Positions 12,706 through 16,634 of a DNA stretch of 16,634 bases are shown in pieces. The stretch's first letter is position 1; each line of letters begins with the position of its first letter. The translations under genes and the position numbers were made by a program. The notes under the pieces are model-generated. The model was not told the DNA's origin and did not search any database. It saw nothing but the letters and a program-made list of their open reading frames with translations. Source of the stretch: Candidatus Latescibacterota bacterium (lineage in GTDB: Bacteria > Latescibacterota > UBA2968 > UBA8231); contig JAJDYK010000252.1 in the NCBI GenBank assembly GCA_022825185.1, forward strand, positions 1-16,634, read 5' to 3'.

Positions 12706-14192
12706 TGGCTTTCTTCCGCGATGGCGAAGAGGGTATTGCGCGAGGCGATGTAGAGGACGCCGTCGCGGGCGACTGGAGTGGTGTACACGGCGCTGCCCAG
12801 ATTGGTCTCGTGGAGTAATTCGAGCGTTTTGCTGGCCTTGAGCACATCCACGTCGCCGTCCTCGTCGCCGATATAGACTTTGCCGTCGGCGACAAAAGGC
12901 GAGCCCCAGATTGCGGCGAAGGTGTCGTGGGTCCAGTGGTGGGTGCCGGTCTTGGCGTCGAGGCAATAGACGAAGCCGCTCAGGTCAGCGGCGTAGAGCA
13001 GGCCGTCGGCAATGGCGACGGTGGAGATGGTGCGGTTGTAGTTTTTGTCGCCGAAGTGCCAGATTGCGCCTGTCTCGGTGATGTCGCCGGTGCCACTGGC
13101 GTCAATGGCCCACAGGTGGCCCTCGCCTTCGCCGTGCTCGGGGTCTTGGCCGACGCCGAGATAGACTATGCCGTCGTGGAAGACGGGCGTTGAGACGAGG
13201 TTGTTGCGGGTGCCACGACCGCCCAATTCCCAGACGGAATCCTTGGGGTTGCAGTCGAATTTCCAGATGAGGTCGCCGGTGTCGGGTGCGAGGGCATAGA
13301 CCCAGCCGTCGCCGCCGGGGAAGATCACCTGCTTGCGGCCACCGGCTTCGCCGTAGGCGGGGTTGGCCCACTGGCCGTGCAGAATCTGGTCGCCGGGCAG
13401 GTCGCTGTCCCAGAGGAGGTCGCCGGTCTGCAGGTCGAGAGCGATGAAGCTGGGGGCAAAGGGGGCCGGGATGTGGATGTGGCCCTCATCGACGCCGTTG
13501 CTGGTTAGGGCGAAGAGGCGGCCATCGACGCCTATGGGCGAGCTGGTGGCGAGGTTGTGGGGGAAGACGTCCAGTTCGGCGATCATGTCGAATTTCCAGA
13601 TCAGATCCGCGTTGGTGGGTGCGGTGGCGGTCTCGTCGGCGATGGGGCCGTCGTTCTCGCCGTCGCGGAAGCCCTCGGTGTCGAGGCATACGACTTCGGC
13701 GCGGTTGGAGACATAGTAGAGGCGGTCGCCTTCGACATAAGGGGTGGAGCAGACGCCCTGCTGCGGCCAGTCGTTGACGCGGCCGGCCGGCAGCTTGGGA
13801 TGGGCGATTTGCCAGAGGAAAGCGCCGTCCTCTAAGGAGAAGGCCATCACCACGCCGCGATCGCCTTTGTGGTTGGGGTCGCGCTCGGCTTGGTTGTTGG
13901 TACCGACGAAAATTTTGTCGCCGGCGATTAGGGGGCCGGCGTAGGTCTGCGAGCCGAGCGTGGCGCTCCATTTGACGTTGGTGCCGGTCTCGACGTCCCA
14001 AGTGGTGGGCAGGTTTTGCTCGTCCGAGACTTGGTTGCGCCCCGGCGAGCCGCCCCACATGGCGGTTTGGGCACTGGCGGAGGCGGCTAGAGTGAGGAGG
14101 AGGAGACCTACCCCCCTAGCCCCCCTTCCTGAGAGGAAGGGGGGAATGGTTGGGGTGCTAGGCGTACTGAGGCGGTGCGTGACTTTTTTCAT
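12702..14192 (-). CDS. Secreted PQQ-like beta-propeller protein with repeat-derived signal region
   Basis: 496 aa. ATG 14192 shares a base with the stop of the upstream gene (TAATG), so re-initiation is likely; a TTG two codons earlier is a weaker choice. The N-terminus has MKKVTHRLS, then a Pro/Gly-rich stretch encoded by a GC-rich palindromic repeat, then the hydrophobic core GVGLLLLTLAASASAQ with a good cleavage site. The mature protein begins MWGGSPGRNQVSDEQNLP and contains propeller repeats (VVMAFSLEDGAFLWQ, FIALDLQTGDLLW, VYALAPDTGDLIW, VYCLDAKTGTHHW). It is exported; ligand and activity are unknown. It couples by ATGA to the adenylating enzyme downstream, repeating the propeller-plus-enzyme layout of the left operon. 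Confidence 0.9.
   Translation of the reverse strand: MKKVTHRLSTPSTPTIPPFLSGRGARGVGLLLLTLAASASAQTAMWGGSPGRNQVSDEQNLPTTWDVETGTNVKWSATLGSQTYAGPLIAGDKIFVGTNNQAERDPNHKGDRGVVMAFSLEDGAFLWQIAHPKLPAGRVNDWPQQGVCSTPYVEGDRLYYVSNRAEVVCLDTEGFRDGENDGPIADETATAPTNADLIWKFDMIAELDVFPHNLATSSPIGVDGRLFALTSNGVDEGHIHIPAPFAPSFIALDLQTGDLLWDSDLPGDQILHGQWANPAYGEAGGRKQVIFPGGDGWVYALAPDTGDLIWKFDCNPKDSVWELGGRGTRNNLVSTPVFHDGIVYLGVGQDPEHGEGEGHLWAIDASGTGDITETGAIWHFGDKNYNRTISTVAIADGLLYAADLSGFVYCLDAKTGTHHWTHDTFAAIWGSPFVADGKVYIGDEDGDVDVLKASKTLELLHETNLGSAVYTTPVARDGVLYIASRNTLFAIAEESQ
14111..14162. repeat. GC-rich palindromic (REP-like) repeat inside a coding region
   Basis: CCCCCCTTCC (14120-14129) and GGAAGGGGGG (14135-14144) form a perfect 10-bp stem around TGAGA, flanked by CCTAGC (14115-14120) and GCTAGG (14157-14162). 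The C-run, TAG, C-run, palindrome composition is that of dispersed intergenic repeats in many environmental bacteria. Here it is translated in frame as part of a signal-peptide region. Confidence 0.75.
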
Positions 14193-16333
14193 TACCAAAC
14201 TTTCAGGTTGTCGTAGTAGATTTCAGCGGGAGAATAGCCGTAGATGCCGGGGCTGCCGCTGCGGTTGGGTAGGGGATCGACTGCTTGGATGCTCCACGCG
14301 GCTGGCTCCGGCTCGTCGCGGGGCCAGACTTTGCCGCGGATGTGGGCTGTATCGCCCTCGATTTCCACCTGCATCTTCATGGTGTACCAGACGCCGGTTT
14401 CCCAGGCGAAGGGCACGGTTTTGGCCATCCGCAGTTCGGCGGCCCAAGTGCGAATCTGCAACTGCTGGTGGTAGCCCATCATGTCGAGGGTGTAGCGATT
14501 TGCGATCAGGCCCATGTCGGGGACGGCGCGGCGCTTTTTGGTGCCGAGTAGGTCGGCTTGGATGGTGTAGCCGGTCATGGCGGGTGCGCCGAGATAGGTG
14601 TTGGCGCGGTGTAGGCCGCGGGCGGCGGGCGGTTTGACGAGTACCTTGTTGCCTTCCATTTCGCGCACCTTGAATTTGGTGCCTGTACCGATCCAAGCTG
14701 GTGAGGCGTCGGCGGTGAAACCCTCGAAGTCTTCGCTGTAGGTCGGTGGCGGCAGCACGGCGATGCGCGCCTCGGTGGTCAACTCGCCGACACTGGCGAC
14801 GATTTTGCCGCCGCTGGGGGCGTCTGCGAGAGTGAGCGTATTGTCGTCGAGTTGGCCGACTGGACCGGTGAGTGTCCATGCGGCTTCTACTGGACCGATT
14901 AGGCGACCTTGTGCGTCGAAGGCTCGGGCGCGGAATGACACGCTGGCTCCGGACTGGGCTACTACTTCAGCGGGGATGATTTGCAGGTGCGCCGGTGTTG
15001 CGTCTGGAGCAGCTTGCTCGCGCGGGTAGTTGGCTGCGGTCGTGGCGACTTTGAACTGCGCGGCTGGGTTGCCGAGGCAGTAAACGCCCGCTTCGGTGGA
15101 GAGGTAGATGCGACCGTAGGCTACGGCGGGCGAGCCGAATAGTTCGGCTGGGCGTCCATCGGGCATTGCAATCTCGGCGAGGTCGAGCGTCTCGGCAGCG
15201 TCGGGGCCGGGGGCGACGATGGCGAAGCGGCCGTTGACCTCTGGTGCGTAGAGCCGGCCGTCGGCCAGCACGGGCGATCCCTTGCCGACGGTGCCGATGT
15301 TGTGAATCCAGTGGACTTGGCCCGTCTCGGCGTCGAGCGCGTGGATGTTGGCCGAGTTGTCGATGATGTACAAGCGGCCATCGTAGAAGACCGGACTGGT
15401 GTAGCCGGCGAAGACGCTGTCGTAGCGCCAGACCTCGTTGCCGGTGGCGTCGATGCAGACGACGCGGCCGAGGGCGGTGTTGTCGAGATTTTCTTCGCTG
15501 TGGGCTGCATACACCTTGTCGCCGGCGACGACGACCGAAGAGTTGATGCCGCGACGGCTGAGCTTGAAGCCCCACACGCTCTCGCCGGTGCGGATTTTTA
15601 TGGCATAGATGGAGCCGTCGGCATTGCCGCCGATGAGCAGGCGGACGCCGTTGATGGTGGCGACGACGGGCACGGAGTAAGTGGTGTCGAGCGGCCGGCC
15701 TCCCGGCGTGGCGATCCAGACGACTTCGCCGCTGCGCTTGTCAAAGGCGAAGTAGCGGTGGCGGCCCGGCGTGTGGCTGCCCCAATTGGAACTGAGATAG
15801 CTGATGATGACGAGGTCTTCATCGACGACGGGCGTGTGGACGCGCCCGCCATAGCCGGAGATGCGCCCGAATTCCTCGGTCAGCGAGCGCGACCATACTA
15901 CCTTGCCGTCGCGGTCAAAGCAAAGGAACAGTCCGCTGACGGTATGGGCATAGATGTAGCCGGTCTCTGGGTCACCAACGAGGCTGGCCCAGCCGACGCG
16001 ATTGAAGGGGATGGTGGTGTGGAAGATGTTGTAGGCGTGTTCCCAGAGCAGGGTACCGTCTTGGGCGTCAAAGGCGGCGACAACGCCCTCATGCTCGATG
16101 CCCTCGCCGCGACGACCGATGACGAATACTCGTCCGTCGAGGACGATGGGGGTCGAGCGGCCAGTGAAGTCGGCGTGCCAGACAGGCGACCAGGATGCGA
16201 CGAGGCCCGTTTCCTCGGAGACGCCGTTTTGTGCTGGGCCGCGCCAAGAGGGCCAGTCGGCTGGGTAGGCGCTGGAAGCGGCGAGCAGGAGGCTAAGAAA
16301 GGCGCAGGGAAGTTGTAGGCGGAGGTTGGACAC
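14192..16333 (-). CDS. Large secreted protein: PQQ-like propeller, Ig-like domain, jelly-roll C-terminus
   Basis: 713 aa from GTG 16333. AAGGA six bases before the GTG and an immediate signal peptide (LRLQLPCAFLSLLLAASSAYPA) support this start; the 45 codons upstream, to 16468, carry no family signal. Residues 26-480 form a propeller opening with ADWPSWRGPAQNGVSEETGL and repeats such as VAAFDAQDGTLLWE and IHALDAETGQVHW. About 500-580 (LQIIPAEVVAQSGASVSFRARAFDAQG) resembles a bacterial Ig-like domain. About 585-713 (EDFEGF at its start, YDNLKVW at its end) resembles a LamG/DUF1080-type concanavalin-like jelly roll that binds or cleaves glycans. The three-part layout suggests an envelope or extracellular protein that may bind polysaccharide. 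It is the first gene of the right-hand operon. Confidence 0.88.
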   Translation of the reverse strand: MSNLRLQLPCAFLSLLLAASSAYPADWPSWRGPAQNGVSEETGLVASWSPVWHADFTGRSTPIVLDGRVFVIGRRGEGIEHEGVVAAFDAQDGTLLWEHAYNIFHTTIPFNRVGWASLVGDPETGYIYAHTVSGLFLCFDRDGKVVWSRSLTEEFGRISGYGGRVHTPVVDEDLVIISYLSSNWGSHTPGRHRYFAFDKRSGEVVWIATPGGRPLDTTYSVPVVATINGVRLLIGGNADGSIYAIKIRTGESVWGFKLSRRGINSSVVVAGDKVYAAHSEENLDNTALGRVVCIDATGNEVWRYDSVFAGYTSPVFYDGRLYIIDNSANIHALDAETGQVHWIHNIGTVGKGSPVLADGRLYAPEVNGRFAIVAPGPDAAETLDLAEIAMPDGRPAELFGSPAVAYGRIYLSTEAGVYCLGNPAAQFKVATTAANYPREQAAPDATPAHLQIIPAEVVAQSGASVSFRARAFDAQGRLIGPVEAAWTLTGPVGQLDDNTLTLADAPSGGKIVASVGELTTEARIAVLPPPTYSEDFEGFTADASPAWIGTGTKFKVREMEGNKVLVKPPAARGLHRANTYLGAPAMTGYTIQADLLGTKKRRAVPDMGLIANRYTLDMMGYHQQLQIRTWAAELRMAKTVPFAWETGVWYTMKMQVEIEGDTAHIRGKVWPRDEPEPAAWSIQAVDPLPNRSGSPGIYGYSPAEIYYDNLKVW

Positions 16334-16460
16334 GGTTAGTCCTTGGTAGGGAGGGAGCGGGGGTTGAACATTTATAAGTACATAACGAGCGCCGCCAATT
16401 CTTGTCAACCGACGGCGTAGTGTGCAATTTGTCCAAGTCCATTCACAAGCGGGAGCAGCT
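16334..16460. promoter_or_regulatory. Divergent intergenic region with promoter-like TTGACA
   Basis: These 127 bases separate the divergent propeller and plus-strand genes. On the minus strand TTGACA (16408-16403) is a perfect -35 box; with an 18-base spacer the -10 would be TATGTA (16384-16379), a poor match. The 12-mer shared with 11195-11206 overlaps this point (16369-16380). No clear plus-strand promoter was seen. Confidence 0.35.
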
Positions 16461-16634
16461 ATGAGCAATCAGAAAGACTATACAGTCCGCGCCACCCACT
16501 GTAGCCACCAAGCGTCGCTCGACGAAATTTATGACAGATTGGTGGCAATCACCGCGCCGTTGAGCCGGTCGTGGGCCAAGATCGAGAAGGCGCGGCGGAT
16601 CGGTATCAAGATCAACATGCAGATGCGCACCAAT
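16461..16634 (+). CDS. Possible DUF362 family protein, N-terminal part only
   Basis: ATG 16461 with GGGAG (16451-16455) five bases upstream opens a frame that continues to the window edge (58 codons). The visible end, RRIGIKINMQMRTN, resembles the early GIKxN segment of DUF362 proteins, a family often linked to iron-sulfur clusters and common in lineages rich in PQQ-like propellers. There is no signal peptide at the start. With only the N-terminus visible the assignment is tentative. It is divergent from the propeller operon and may share its control region. Confidence 0.5.
   Translation, partial: MSNQKDYTVRATHCSHQASLDEIYDRLVAITAPLSRSWAKIEKARRIGIKINMQMRTN

Noticed and set aside
12706..12966. 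N-terminal extension of the adenylating enzyme frame
   Set aside because: Arg-rich shadow of the upstream propeller gene; ATG 12705 with ATGA overlap is the natural start.
15302..16318. Long plus-strand frame (338 aa) antisense to the large propeller gene
   Set aside because: It is Val/Asp/Gly/Ala-rich and lies wholly opposite a gene with clear domains; such frames are common antisense shadows in high-GC DNA.

Overview
The window reads as a high-GC, gene-dense bacterial chromosome from an uncultured or little-studied lineage. Four large secreted PQQ-like (BamB/WD40-like) beta-propeller proteins in 16 kb, one with added Ig-like and jelly-roll domains, plus a DUF362-like start at the right edge, are typical of Planctomycetes, Latescibacterota, Poribacteria and similar groups. 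The sequence alone does not fix the phylum. No rRNA, tRNA, CRISPR array, transposase or phage gene was seen.

Left block (1-3377, all minus strand, read right to left): secreted propeller, then a HemW/HemN-like radical SAM enzyme joined to it by an ATGA overlap, then a second secreted propeller that starts 13 nt after the radical SAM stop with a strong AGGAGG site and a TTG start. The second propeller is cut by the window edge. This is one translationally coupled operon.

Middle block (about 3380-8640): base composition drops by eye relative to both flanks and gene orientation is mixed. It holds a 51-codon small ORF and a full ABC exporter (plus), an AT-rich gap, an orphan UPF0175-type antitoxin (plus) and a 740-aa SNF2-family ATPase with an N-terminal helix-hairpin-helix (minus). 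In the AT-rich gap, on the minus strand, lies a compact element: a promoter-like pair, then a 58-nt sequence that folds into a 10-bp stem closing two hairpins, then seven U. I read this as a probable undescribed small RNA with its own terminator. The block looks like an accessory island.

Right block (8642-16333, minus strand): multidomain secreted propeller, second secreted propeller (TAATG overlap), LuxE/EhpF/phenylacetate-CoA-ligase-like adenylating enzyme (ATGA overlap), hicB-hicA toxin-antitoxin pair, aldehyde dehydrogenase/acyl reductase-like enzyme lacking the usual general-base Glu, and an iron-dependent alcohol dehydrogenase (ATGA overlap). The three enzymes together would form a carboxylate to aldehyde to alcohol reduction route, analogous to LuxE-LuxC or EhpF-EhpG plus an alcohol dehydrogenase. 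The hicBA cassette sits between the activating and the reducing enzyme. A GC-rich palindromic repeat has become part of the signal-peptide coding region of one propeller.

Right edge: a divergent plus-strand gene starts at 16461 and runs off the window.
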